DNA from: Eustoma russellianum
Lineage: Eukaryota > Streptophyta > Magnoliopsida > Gentianales > Gentianaceae
NCBI GenBank assembly: GCA_036186865.1
Contig: AP025057.1
Location: 26,329,258-26,393,257 of the forward strand
Direction: 5' to 3'
Length of the DNA stretch: 64,000 bases
A program made the translations under genes and the position numbers. How positions within the stretch are numbered: position 1 is the stretch's first letter; the number at the start of each line of letters is the position of its first letter. A model generated the notes under the pieces. That model did no database searches. It was not told where the DNA came from and saw only the letters and a list, made by a program, of their open reading frames with translations. Positions 23,754 through 34,656 of this stretch are shown here, piece after piece.

Positions 23754-24199
23754 ACTCATTACTATTCAATTCACAATGGCGGAACAAGGTTATGCGATTC
23801 ACAATCTGGCGAACAATGCTTGCTGATGCTTCAAACTACCCAAATAAACACAGCTCTCTTCGATGGCTTCTCAACATCTTGCACAACGATCATCTGCCTA
23901 TACGCTATACCACCGTAGATTTGATGTATTCCACATTACTTTACCTAGCGATTGTACTCATGTAGCATCACTCCAATGATATAAATATGTACGCTTTTTT
24001 CTTTGCCAAGGTTTTATCCACAAGGGTGGTTTTACTTGTCAAGGTTTTAATGCGGCATATCATATATGATTGGAGACTGCACATTCTCGCTACTTTATAC
24101 TTCCTTTTTTCGCACGATATACAATGTTGTACTATGGTTACCTCCACCATAAGAGAGGTTTTTATTTCTTAATAAAATCACGCCTTTATTCAAAAAAAC
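23754..24199 (+). mobile_element. 5'-truncated LINE copy
   Basis: The 3' half (from about 23980: ataaatatgtacgc, ttttatccacaagggtggtt, gcggcatatcatatatga, aataaaatcac, A tail) matches the 3' end of the LINE at 8020-8222. It is flanked by a 17-bp target duplication, atatattcagatttttt (23737-23753 and 24200-24216). Only the 3' region is present, as expected from incomplete target-primed reverse transcription. Confidence 0.92.
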
Positions 24200-24439
24200 A
24201 TATATTCAGATTTTTTTAAAATGCACAATACACATGTTTTCCGACGTACTACCGACACGTTACATATGTTACGAACGTACGTCAATGTCATATCACTATA
24301 GTTACCTCATATTTATGAGTATATTGAGGTCTTATATCATATGATATAAGTCATGGTGATGAAAAAATTATTACGGCACGTTACAGGGTTATAAACCAAA
24401 AATTGTCGTATCGGGTGACTACATGATTTAAATAACGCT

Positions 24440-25014
24440 TGTTAGGAAAAGGACTGATTCATAAAATACATGATTTAAATAACGCGTGTTAAGAAGTGCA
24501 TACACGTTTTTGCGACAAACTTGCCTTATATACTTTATATATAATGTTTCCGTAATAACAAGCCATGAAGCTTTAAAGCTTACATCAAATGACAAACATT
24601 TTTTGTGTTTGAACTATTTTAAGGTGCCACTATTAATGAACTAAACTAGTTCATTAAATGAAGTACTTAGTTAAATGAAATAAGTAGTTCATTAAATGGA
24701 GATATATTTGGAGAAGGTATGATTGCAACAAACATGGAAATGAAAAGTCTCCTTCTACGTCTATTCACACGTTTTTTTATATATATTACATATATATATA
24801 TTCAGATTTTTTTAAAAGACACAATACACACGTATTCTGATGTATTGCCAACACGTTACATATGTTACGAACGTACGTCAACGTCACATCAATATACTTA
24901 CCTCATATTTATGAGTATATTCAGATCTTATATCATATGATATAAGTCATGGCGATGACAAAATTATTACGACACGTTACAAGGTTATAAACCAAAAATT
25001 ATCGTATCGGGTGA
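24440..25014 (+). repeat. Second copy of the ~575-bp tandem duplication at the solo-LTR start
   Basis: This block repeats 23381-24418 (LINE excluded): TGTTAGGAAAAGG in place of the LTR start, then acatgatttaaataacgc, cgacaaacttgccttatatac, attcacacg, and so on to gtatcgggtgac. Substitutions between the copies show that the duplication is not recent. It covers the U3-like end of the LTR. Confidence 0.85.
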
Positions 25015-27207
25015 CGACAGAAAATTCGCCAACGTGTCACGTACTTGCCATATATAGATGGCCAGCTCCTACACTTCAAAAATAGCCACGAATTTCGTGG
25101 CTCACATGGTACACTCAGCCATAAAATCATTCCATGTTGGCACACACAAATCACCCTCAATTATGGCCAAATTATGGAGATTCCAAATTCACTTTTTAAG
25201 CACACGTGGGTGCCAACTTTAATCAGACATTAGAGCTGAATATTCAAGTTACTTTATGTGTATTATGTGTGACATAATATATATATAACATGTGCAAAAA
25301 GTTTGAATTTAATCGGAGAAAATTCAGTTTTCTACGAAAATAACACATGGAACGTTTTTGGCATGACATGTAGCATGTATCTAGACACTTTTTACATATT
25401 CAATACATATTAAAGTGTTCTAGAATATTCAAAATAGGGCTGATTGGAATATACCATACATGTATAATTATTGTGCACTATTTTACAAAGTTTACAAAAA
25501 TAAAATTCAGCACATCTAGAAGACTATGTGCACGCCTAATGCAGCCTTGGTGGAGCTTATGTGGAGCTTAGTTGGCATTTCAATTGGTGGAGAATATGCC
25601 ACACAAGGTTAGTGACATAATGGAGGAAGCTACACAAGGTAACATTTAAAACTTTCTATCAAATGTAACACATGTTGAAAATTCAGCATGTGAGACATTA
25701 TGGTGGGCGATTTTTGTTTCTAAAAATTCAAGGGATTGATGTGTAGTAGTATGGTAACATTTCAAAATCTTGAGAATATAGCACATGCTGAAAATTCAGC
25801 ATGTGAGACTATAGTTGGCGAATTTATGGTCTTCAATGGTGATCAAAATTGCTTCTAAATTTGAGGTGATTGATTACAGAATATTTTGCAATGTTTTGAA
25901 CTTCATTTTGCACATGTTTTTCATTTTATTCTCAGATTTTTTCAGCTACTAAGTGATGATAGAACTCATGCAATCAAGGAGTGCCAAGTAAGCAAGGCCA
26001 AGACAATCATCCAATCAAGTTGTGCCAAGTAAGCAAGATGGTGTTACATCTATACAAGGCATTCTTCCAAGGACTTAAAAGAGAATTCTCAAGATGGAGG
26101 AGAAGCCCTAGGAGGGCGGCCAACACCAAATAGAAGAAAGAGAAGAGAGTCAAACAAATGCAAGACAAGTCTCATAATTTCAAAAGTGCAAAAAGACTCT
26201 CTACTCTCTTCTTCTACATTTCTTTCTTCTCCTTCTCCTCTCTAGCCTATTGTACTTATATTCAAACATATTGAATAAGCTTTGTTCATACCACCGTACA
26301 TGCATCATTGTTGTAAAAGGTTGATCAAGGTGTGATAAAACCTTCATCCGTTCGGTGGTGATGTTTGTGATCATTGTGATTGCTTGTAACGTGTGTAAAG
26401 GGTTGGAGTCGGTGTGTAACTCCAGTAATCCTTGTGGTAAGGTGTTAATTTTGTTTTGTGATAACCGAGGAAGGTGTCCTCGAAGACTGAAGTAGGTTGA
26501 TTTAACCGAACCAGTATAAAATTTCTTGTGTTCTTCAGTTTACTGCACAGTACTTTCAGTTTCCAGCATTCTACATCTATTTCGTCATAATCTTAAAAAT
26601 AGCAAACGAATTTCAAAACTTGTAAAATTTTGCAGAAACATAGCCACACCTCTTAAGTTTCATTTGGAACAAGTTTCAACCCATTTGGATAAGTATAAGT
26701 CAATGAAACGTTAATAGTTCTGAGACTAGTACAATCTGATTTCTACACTTGCAAAGGTTGAGAACTTGAACGTATTTGACATACTTCCCAAAAAAATTTA
26801 AAAAAATGTTTCAACCCATTAAAATAAATATCTTAAGGGGCTTGTCATTAAATTTTCAGACCATTTGGGGTTACATATTAATCGGAATAAAATTTTCAAA
26901 TCGGAGTACTGTTTCTGACAGATTCCTGCAATCTGACCACTAACGATTTTTCAAAGGGTTAGAGGTTGAATTTTAATCTGAAATTTTTAGGAGATACTCA
27001 AAACATCTGAAAGTAGAATCTCTCTAAATTTCGGAATTTTTGAAGGTCTATAACCTAGCCTTTCTAACGTTTCAAATTAGGGTCTGAAAACAGAAACTGT
27101 TTTCAGAAGTTGGGTTTTTGGGTCTAAAGATCTTAAAAACCAAATTTTCCGCACCCACTATTCAACCCCCTCCCCTTCTAGTGGTGCTATACAGGTCCGA
27201 CAAAACG

Positions 27208-27295
27208 TGTCAAGTAATAGAATTGTCATGCATTGCTTAAACACGTTGTATTTAAATAATGTATTCGTAAATCACTCAAACTCTTTTTCTCAACA
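27208..27295 (-). repeat. C1 5' LTR, terminal 88 bp
   Basis: tgtcaagtaatag...tttttctcaaca matches 8489-8578 of the 3' LTR. It marks the outer boundary of C1. Confidence 0.88.
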
Positions 27296-27378
27296 GTGCG
27301 TACATGTGGATATATACATATGTATTTGTATGTATGTATCTATCTGTCTGCATCTACTATACAAGTTTTGAAACTAAT

Positions 27379-27790
27379 GCATCATGACTTTAGACAAATA
27401 ATTAATGGCCGTGAGAAGAAGTAGACAATATCTTACAGAAGGGGTTCATCATAAACAACTATACATTCTGAAAGTGTGTATATGAATAAAGCATCGACTT
27501 TAGACAAACTAATGACAGTGAGACACATCAGCTAATTTGTTTACAGAAAAGAGTCCATCACATGCATATGCACGTTTTCTGTAGTTGTGGAAATGAAGGC
27601 ATCATTGAATACAAATAAATTAATGATCATAAGAAGAAGCAGGTAAGTTGTTTACATAAAAGAATACGTCACGTGGAATATGCATATTCCGGAATCGTGG
27701 AAAATTAATTAGGGCATCATTAACTTAAATATATTAATGATCATGAGAAGAAGCAGCCTTTTTCTTTACTGAAGAACAATAATCTCATGA
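27379..27790. repeat. Four-unit diverged tandem repeat (~108-115 bp)
   Basis: Units begin at 27379, 27491, 27599 and 27714 with gcatcat/gcatcga. They share a ttaatgatcatgagaagaagcag-type block and a tttacagaaaag-type block. The fourth unit is partial. The repeat is noncoding and unlike the neighbouring elements. Confidence 0.75.
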
Positions 27791-27934
27791 GGTGGAAAGA
27801 ATGATGATGTATCTGAACATTACTTCCTTCCAAATCTCTCTTCAACCAATTCATATTTTAAAAATCGTTAGGTTTTACAAATCCATTTCTTGATAATGAG
27901 GGTTTAACCCAAATTTCAGGCAATTACATCATCC

Positions 27935-28230
27935 TTTTTTTTTTCCTTGACAGAGAATGATATACTTTTATTAATGGGCCTCACTTGTGGTGGAGAGAAA
28001 CCGTATTACAAATTAATGCATATATCAAATGTAATAACCTACTGTGCGGTCTAAAATTTGAGCCCTCCATATGCTGGACTCCTATTTGACGTAGCCTATA
28101 GGGGAGGGCAACAACCAACCATATATGATATGCTGCACTAAAATCTTGCAAAGAAAAACCGCATTTGTAGATAAAAACTTGGTCGAAGGAAAAAAGCGCA
28201 TATATTTATATGATTAGTATGTTTTCTCTG
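27935..28230 (-). mobile_element. LINE 3' tail, minus strand, 5'-truncated
   Basis: Read on the minus strand: ataaatatatgcgcttttttccttcg, tttttatctacaaatg, cagcatatcatatatgg, cacaagtgaggccc, attaataaaagt and a poly-A (27944-27935). The order and wording match the LINE 3' end at 8020-8222 at lower identity. The upstream limit and target duplication are unclear. Confidence 0.75.
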
Positions 28231-28640
28231 TGAACTATATGTTAAGCTTAACCAATGAAGATCGACTGTGTTGTATCTTGTAGCCTAGTTGTCGCAGAAG
28301 TAGATGAATCAAAAGAGCTGGCTGAATCATCCTCATATTGAGTTTGCTGAAATATTTCTATCAAAGATGCTGCTGACTCCCATCCGCATGGTCTCCAATC
28401 AAAGATAGCCTAACGCCGGCTCGTCCTCAAAGTATACTGCTTCCTTGTTCCTATTCTCTTGTCCATGTTGAAGGTGGCCTTCATCAGCAAGCTTCTATTG
28501 AAGATGAAAGTGCAGAAGGCAGCAAACAAGCACAATCCGTGACAAGTGGTTCAGGATAATTTCTATACATTAGATTAATATTGCAATCAAAGGTTAGAAT
28601 TGATTGTTGACTGGGCTGCGAAGGTGGATCACAGGAGTGA
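28231..28640 (+). other. Unassigned; weak coding-like stretch at 28377-28559
   Basis: The frame from 28377 to the stop at 28557-28559 stays open for about 60 codons without an ATG. It has a protein-like end (ASIEDESAEGSKQAQSVTSG). This could be the last exon of a decayed host gene or chance. I do not recognise it, and nothing else is visible in this stretch. Confidence 0.2.
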
Positions 28641-28923
28641 AGAGGTTACATAGGTGAAGTGAGGAAGAAGAAGGTTGGAGAAAAAGAGACGCGCGGGAGT
28701 TTTAAACAGGGCTAAAAAGACATTTTTGCCCTTTATTCATGTATTGTAGCGTTTTAATAATAAGGGCAGTTTAGTACAAAAACGGGTTGATTGAGAACCC
28801 ATCCTCAGACGGTTAATCTTTGGAGCTTCGATTCCTCTCTGTGCTATTGCCTTTCTCTCTGGCATTTCTTCCTTCTCTTTGTTCTCGTCTTCATTTTTCG
28901 TTTGCTTGATTCAATTTTTGACA

Positions 28924-29623
28924 TGGTATCAGAGCCATTGTGATCATCATTGATCTGCATTGAAGTATACGGTGACTGTATTATTGTCTTTTGTTCATTT
29001 TGAATTGCTGTTGTAATGGCTTCCCTAAGCAATAATCGAGGTACACATGTGGAAAGTAACGTGTAGAATATATTGTTTGGAACAAGAACAAATCAAAATC
29101 AAACTTCAGAGAATACACTGTAGAATCTTTTCTACTTGCATCCCTGTGAGAGTCCTTTAATTGTATTGGCCCAGCCTCCGTTCAGCACTCACAACTTTCG
29201 TACCTGGAGCCGTACTTTCAAGATGGCTTTGCTAGTAAAGGACAAAATAGGTTTCATTGACGGCACAATTCCAAAACCATTGGAGGCTGATCCACTATAT
29301 CCTATATGGAGGCAAGTTAACTCTATGGTACAATCCTGGATAATGAATTCTGTTTCTCAATCTATTGCGCAAAGTATGATGTGGTATGATAGTGCTGTTA
29401 ATATGTGAAATGATTTGGCTCTAAGATATGGTAGTGCGGATCCATTTAGACTATATGAATTGCAAGAAAATTTCTATTACATCAAGCAAGATACAAGCAA
29501 GATACCTTGTTTGTGACTGACTACTACACAAAAATGAAAGTAGTTTGGAAAGAACTTATGGCTTTTAGACTTGTGCTTGCCTGTCGTTGCAGAGGTTGTA
29601 GGTATAATGTGACTGTAGAGTGT
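28924..29623 (+). pseudogene. Truncated copia: PBS and gag fragment
   Basis: TGGTATCAGAGCC at 28924-28936 follows an LTR-like end (TTTGACA) and is a perfect copia PBS. The gag ATG is at 29016 (MASLSNN), with stops in the first 30 codons. The frame then continues at 29136 with LIVLAQPPFSTHNFRTWSRT, KMALLVKDKIGFIDG and PLYPIWRQVN, typical of Retrofit/Ale-type copia gag. A TGA near 29406 and later breaks end it. The element is cut at 29624 by a C1-family LTR, and no pol or 3' LTR is seen. The 5' LTR start upstream could not be fixed. Confidence 0.8.
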
Positions 29624-29739
29624 TGAGAAAAAGGGGTTTGAGTGATTACAAAATGCATGATTTAAATAACGTGTATTAAAGAAATGCATGATACGTTTTA
29701 TGACTTGACACGTTTTTACATGAAACCTGGCTTATATAG

Positions 29740-29744
<5 letters not shown>
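29624..29744 (+). repeat. C1-family LTR start, truncated
   Basis: TGTTGAGAAAAAGGGGTTTGAGTGATT and the next ~120 bp match the beginning of the plus-oriented solo LTR at 23381 (acatgatttaaataacg-like block, cgtttttac, ttatatag). The similarity stops in a (TA)n tract and never resumes. Confidence 0.8.

Positions 29745-29829
<85 letters not shown>
29742..29829. repeat. (TA)n microsatellite, ~88 bp
   Basis: A near-perfect AT dinucleotide run joins the truncated LTR to unrelated sequence. Such tracts are frequent assembly collapse or break points. Confidence 0.95.
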
Positions 29830-29832
<3 letters not shown>

Positions 29833-30539
29833 AAAGCCTACTGAATACGAGGGCCGCCGAATGACAGCTTTTTTCCCCTCTAAATTCATAAAACTGCAGC
29901 AAAAGGCGGCAAGGTTACGGGAACTAGGCTAGGGAATGGAAATAATAATAAATATAACTGAATAGCTTCAAGAGGCTGTCATGCGGCAGCCTTATTTTAC
30001 AAAACAAATGGGGCTGCAGCAGGAGCATGGAGTTCGCTAGCAAGGAAAATGAAAAACGTATATAAATGATAGGATTTGTGTTTATCTTTATAGCTATAAT
30101 TTAGGAAATACATGATTATCTCATGTCAATTGTATTATTATAAATTCATTTGATTGAATAGGAAAAAGATAGAGTTTCGGTTGCCAATATCTTTCTTTAT
30201 ATGGTATCAGAGCCAGTGGCATCTTAACCTTGCTGTCTTCCACCTCTCGAGTTCTATTCATCTCTCGGCATCTTCACACCCAACAATGGCAACCGAATCA
30301 TCTCCCCAGAAGAAAACTATCCCTCCTATAACTTACACTCAGGAGATCATCATTGGTTACTTATCACTCATGTACAATTAACATGATCAAAAGAATGGGC
30401 ACGAGCAGTCCGGGGCTTGCTATTGTACCCCAACAGGGAACCACCTTGTACTTATAACCCAATCAAGAGAGAGTTTATGAGAATTTGTGTCTGCAAGCAC
30501 AATTTATTTAGTTGATGATCATTTCATTTTATTAAATTA
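29830..30539 (+). pseudogene. Second truncated copia: LTR end, PBS and gag start
   Basis: TGGTATCAGAGCC at 30202-30214 is a perfect PBS. The preceding ~370 bp are probably the 5' LTR, but its start could not be located. The gag ATG is at 30286 (MATESSPQKKTIPP). A frameshift near 30340 and a stop follow, after which another frame gives WARAVRGLLL, the conserved copia gag motif. The element ends before the gypsy LTR at 30540. Confidence 0.7.
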
Positions 30540-33500
30540 TGTTACGGAAAGTATTATATTAGAATATCAAGCGCGAATACTGAACCATGTGAAGGGACCC
30601 AATTCCCTCCCAATGACTTGTAAGATTTCGCCCCTTAGCCCAAAAAGGGCTCAAAAAATTTCCTAATTAACTATTTTAAAAGAAATAAGGAGGAAAAATA
30701 AAATAAATAAAAAGAAGTAAATACATTGATTAAGGCATTGTTGGGGTCATTAAAGACCCAACCGCCGGATGGGTAAGGGGGTAGCCAACCAAGGGGGGTG
30801 GTTTACTCCACCATGGTTATTTTGTATCCAACCCAAGGTTAAAGTAACTATGATTAGATAAAGTAACTAAAGTTAGTTCAAAAGTAACTATGATTAGAAT
30901 AAAGTAACCAAGGTTAGTGATAAAGTAACCTTGATTAACCAAAAAGTAACCAAGGTTAAAAATTAAATAAAGTAATTAAGGTTAATTCTTTTAACCTTAC
31001 TATGGTAAGTCTTTCACCCCTTCCCTTTACCCCCAACGGCTACAACATAGCCAAGAAGGAAGATTCCCTCCAAAAACACAAGAGAGTAACATCCTATCTT
31101 CCCAACACTCAAAGTACACCAAGAGCAAGAAATATTCTTCTCTTCTTCCTTCCTTAAACCACACGGCCAAGGGTATACCAAGGAGACCTAGGATTCATAC
31201 AAGCTCAAGAGGAATTAGGTAAGTACATACTCAACTTTCAAGGCAATTTTTACATTTTACTTAGCTTGAAGCTCACTTATCCTTCTTGCCTTAAACCATG
31301 ACATTCAATGGTCACTAGGCTCAAGAGTCTCAAGCTTTTGTGGATCCTAGTCTTGAGAGGCTCGAACACTACTCAAGCTTCATTTTGGTAAGTCCATCTA
31401 ACCCTTACTAAGTGTATCTTCTACTTAAGAATGAAAACTAACCATTTACCTCTTTTTCTTCCCAAAACCATGGGGTATATGCATAAAGAATAGAAAGGTT
31501 TCCACTTTTCCATACATCTTTCAAGAGGAGTAAGTGGAAAAGGCATGTACACTATACTTATTTGTGGCTTGAATGTGAAAGTGCTTACTTGAATGTCTAG
31601 TTGATCTTAAGATTTAATCTTAGTTGTGAAATGCTAAGCCTTGATGTATGAAACTTTCGACCTAGGGGTTAAGTGGCGTGTATGTGTGAGTTTTTCTCCA
31701 AAGGTGGGTTCTTTGTTGATTTTAAGCACTATTATGTGATAATCCAAGAGGAACATGCTAAAGATCCCTTCTTTTCCATGGATGGGGGCTACGGCGGGAA
31801 GGAGTAAAAGAAATAAGGGTAGTTTTGCAAGAAGTGATAAGCTATGGGGTAAGGTGTGAACAAGATTTATGCGTTTGTGTGTTAAGCTTAGTATGTTATT
31901 TGTGGAGATTTGATATTGCCTTGCATGTACGAAAATGGGGCTGTTTGGTGGTTAGGGTGCGTGTGCACCAAGTCTTGCTAAGGTTGGATTTAGTGGGAAC
32001 AAGTTGTGCATGGCCAAATAGTGATGTATGTGGCATACAAGCTGTTTTGAAAAGATTTGTATATGGCTCTTGAAACGTGTTGAATCTGTAAATTTCCCAT
32101 GAAAAAGGTGAGATTGAAGTTTAATGAAGTATTTATGTCAAACAATGCAAGTAAGGGCCATTTAGGAATGAAATGTGACAAAATTTTAAATCCACTGGAG
32201 CAGAGTAGATTTTAGGCCGTTTTGTGAGACCTGAAATGAGACTTTAGGAACACTCAAACTAGTTGATTTTTGGTATGACACTATCCCTATGTGTATATTA
32301 AGTATGAGAGTTGGAATTTCATTAAAATGAGTTATGGATTATTTTTAACGAAATTTTTATTAGAACTGGTCATGCTGGAAATTTCTGGGCTAAACAGATT
32401 TTATATGACATAATGAGTGACCAGGAATGGACTGTAGGAATATGCATTTGGGCTGATTTTTGGTAGGGTACTAGACCTATGTGTTTGCTAAGCTTGAGAG
32501 ATGGAATTTTTGAAAAAGAATTTACGGTGTGGTCACACTAAAATTTATAGTACAATCGGTCAATCCAGAATTCAGCATGTAATGGTTTTGGGAAAAAGAA
32601 TATATGACTCCTCTAGCGATATTATAAATCCGCGAAACTTTTATGACAACTACTTAGGACATATGTGAACCTTTTTGTGAAAGACATTTATCTTAGAATA
32701 ACTAATTGAAGGAGAAACACCACAATTAAGTGGGCGTCACTAATCTGAAATTTTGGGCAGAATTGAGGGACTTGATATAAGGCCTTGTTCTAATGGACTT
32801 AGGCTTAGATATACGGCTTGGGCCTTCAATCACCAATTAAAGGAATGTTTATGATAGTTTTCCAAAGCCGGCCCAAATTAAAAAGGAGTTTAATGGGCTT
32901 ACAGGAGAAACAAAAGAAAAGGTCGCCGAGTTGTCTAAATTTCAGCAGCCTTGTTTCATAGTTAATTAGACTAAGTGTCTTACCCATTTTACATCGTTAT
33001 GAGTATTCTATTATAGAAATGACACTTTTATGCATATGTATGACAAGCACTCATGATAGTGGGCTTAACCATGTGGGAGTGAGGCCGAATATAAGGAAAG
33101 ATAATGCTGGAAATTTTTCCAACATAACGAACAAGTGGTACATACGTGTATATGTAACGCATTATATCATGATTTGCATATTACATGTCATGCATTGCAT
33201 CATCGTCATTTACATGATTCATGGAACTGATTTTTATGCGAAAGGAAGATGAAAAGCGTTTTTAAAGAAAAGATTCTGTTTTAAAAAGAACGCTTCCCAC
33301 TGGTACCGTGTGTGTATGTTTCCTGGCCAGTAAGGACCCGTCCGAATCCGGGGTTAATTGATCTGATGATATAGACCGTTCAGGACCGGAGAGAATAGAC
33401 CTGATATGGACCGTTCGGGCCCGGAGAGAATAGACCCGATAAGTGATGACGTTGCCTATTCGAATCCAGGAATAATAGATTCGAAGGGGAGACGTGACCG

Positions 33501-34358
33501 CCTCAGATCCGGGAAGATAGATCTGAACACTCTATTGTTTTCTTGACGATAATTTTGAAGGAAAGGCACGAAAGATCATATCATCATTTTTTTTATCATG
33601 ATGCATCACACGTACATATGCATGCATGTCACATTTATTAAGTCATCGTGTAGTGGCACATTATACGTGGACTACGTTGTTATAACTTGGTAGATCCTAA
33701 GTTATGATCTTATTAGGTGACGATCCTTGATATGTTACGAACTTATGCAAGTTGCGGCCTTTTATTGTTATGATCTTATTAAGTAACGATCTTGCTTAAG
33801 TTATGATCTTGACGGATTATGTGTTGATCACTAACGGGTATTGGATGGAGGTCAGTTATGTTTCTAAACCGAATTTTTTTGGGGTTCGGTTCTTGTATGT
33901 ACTTTCCATTTAATCCTCGATTATTTATAGTATACTTGCTGGTGACTTTGTCACTCACCCCTATTTTTCCTCCCAGAGACTGCAGGGAACAAGGTAGAAT
34001 GGATTGAAGATGAACCTAGGGTCCTCTATCCATGAGCGCAGCGAAAGATAGATGGATTAGGAGACATGACATGTCGACTATGACTGATGACTTATTATGT
34101 AATTGTGATGGGAAACATTTACTTTTGAGAATTTCGGTACTTTTGATTTGGGTTGTAAAACTAAGAATGATTTGGTAGACGTTTTTAATTTGAGGTTTTT
34201 ATTCTGCCACGGTTTCGCTTACTTGTTGACGTGTAAGCACAAAAGTCTATGCATTTTATCATGGACTACGACATGTTATGGATCGACGCCTGGTACTCTC
34301 CTTAGTGAAGTACGGCGGGTGCACCGTATCTGGCTGGGCCAGGATGTGGGGCGCTACA
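30540..34358 (+). repeat. G2 5' LTR, ~3.8 kb
   Basis: The start TGTTACGGAAAGTATTATA resembles the G3 LTR start TGTTACACCCGGAAAC. The end gcaccgtatctgg...ggcgctaca resembles the G3 and G6 LTR ends. Noncoding. It contains degenerate ~40-bp repeats at 33335-33535 and a ctcacccct block near 33953 shared with G3. The left boundary is less certain than the right. Confidence 0.7.
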
Positions 34359-34360
34359 GG

Positions 34361-34370
34361 TGGTATCAGG
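34361..34370 (+). promoter_or_regulatory. G2 primer binding site
   Basis: TGGTATCAGG begins two bases after the LTR end. The first nine bases match the initiator tRNA-Met complement. Confidence 0.8.
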
Positions 34371-34656
34371 CTGATGCTCCAGATCCGGGCAGAATATAGA
34401 ACTAGGTCATGATCGTAGACAATTAAGGTTGATCTTAGATCTAAGTTCTGATCCTAGATGAGAGTTGACCTTAGACTAGGATGACTTAGACTGGAAAATT
34501 AGGGTTCATCCTATTGATGAAACCCTAATTGACGACAAATCACAGAATTTAATTTAATCAGTATGAATGTGCACGCCCCAGATATGCTACTGGTATAGAT
34601 TAAATCCTGCCACTTATTATGACATTCCCAGATTGAATAAAACCCGATGCTGCATA

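Larger units (their letters stand above)
23381..27202 (+). mobile_element. Solo LTR of the C1 family, opposite orientation, nested in the C1 5' LTR
   Basis: It starts TGTTGAGAAAAAGAG and ends CAGGTCCGACA, the two ends of a complete LTR, with AAACG on both sides (23376-23380 and 27203-27207). AAACG is single in the reconstructed target. No internal region is present, so the element collapsed to one LTR. At 3822 bp it is longer than its relatives for two reasons: its first ~575 bp are duplicated, and a truncated LINE sits in the first copy. Confidence 0.92.
1..27295 (-). mobile_element. C1: long-LTR, gag-only Ty1/copia (SIRE-like), host of nested insertions
   Basis: Read on the minus strand the order is 5' LTR (20833-27295), PBS (20821-20830), gag (20776 down to about 17887), a short noncoding tail (9008-8592), PPT (8591-8579) and 3' LTR (8578 to beyond the window start). 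The LTRs begin TGTAGGACC on the plus strand and end TTCTCAACA, so they carry the usual TG...CA ends. With insertions removed, the internal region is only about 2.2 kb and no protease, integrase, reverse transcriptase or RNase H motif is left. The element is therefore a non-autonomous gag-only derivative. The SIRE-like assignment rests on a gag with a zinc knuckle followed by a long coiled coil and on very long LTRs. The target duplication cannot be checked because the left end is outside the window. Confidence 0.85.

Noticed and set aside
34148..34399. ORF ending in GRYRWYQADAPDPGRI
   Set aside because: It crosses the G2 LTR end and PBS. The sequence is the translated PBS region, not a protein.
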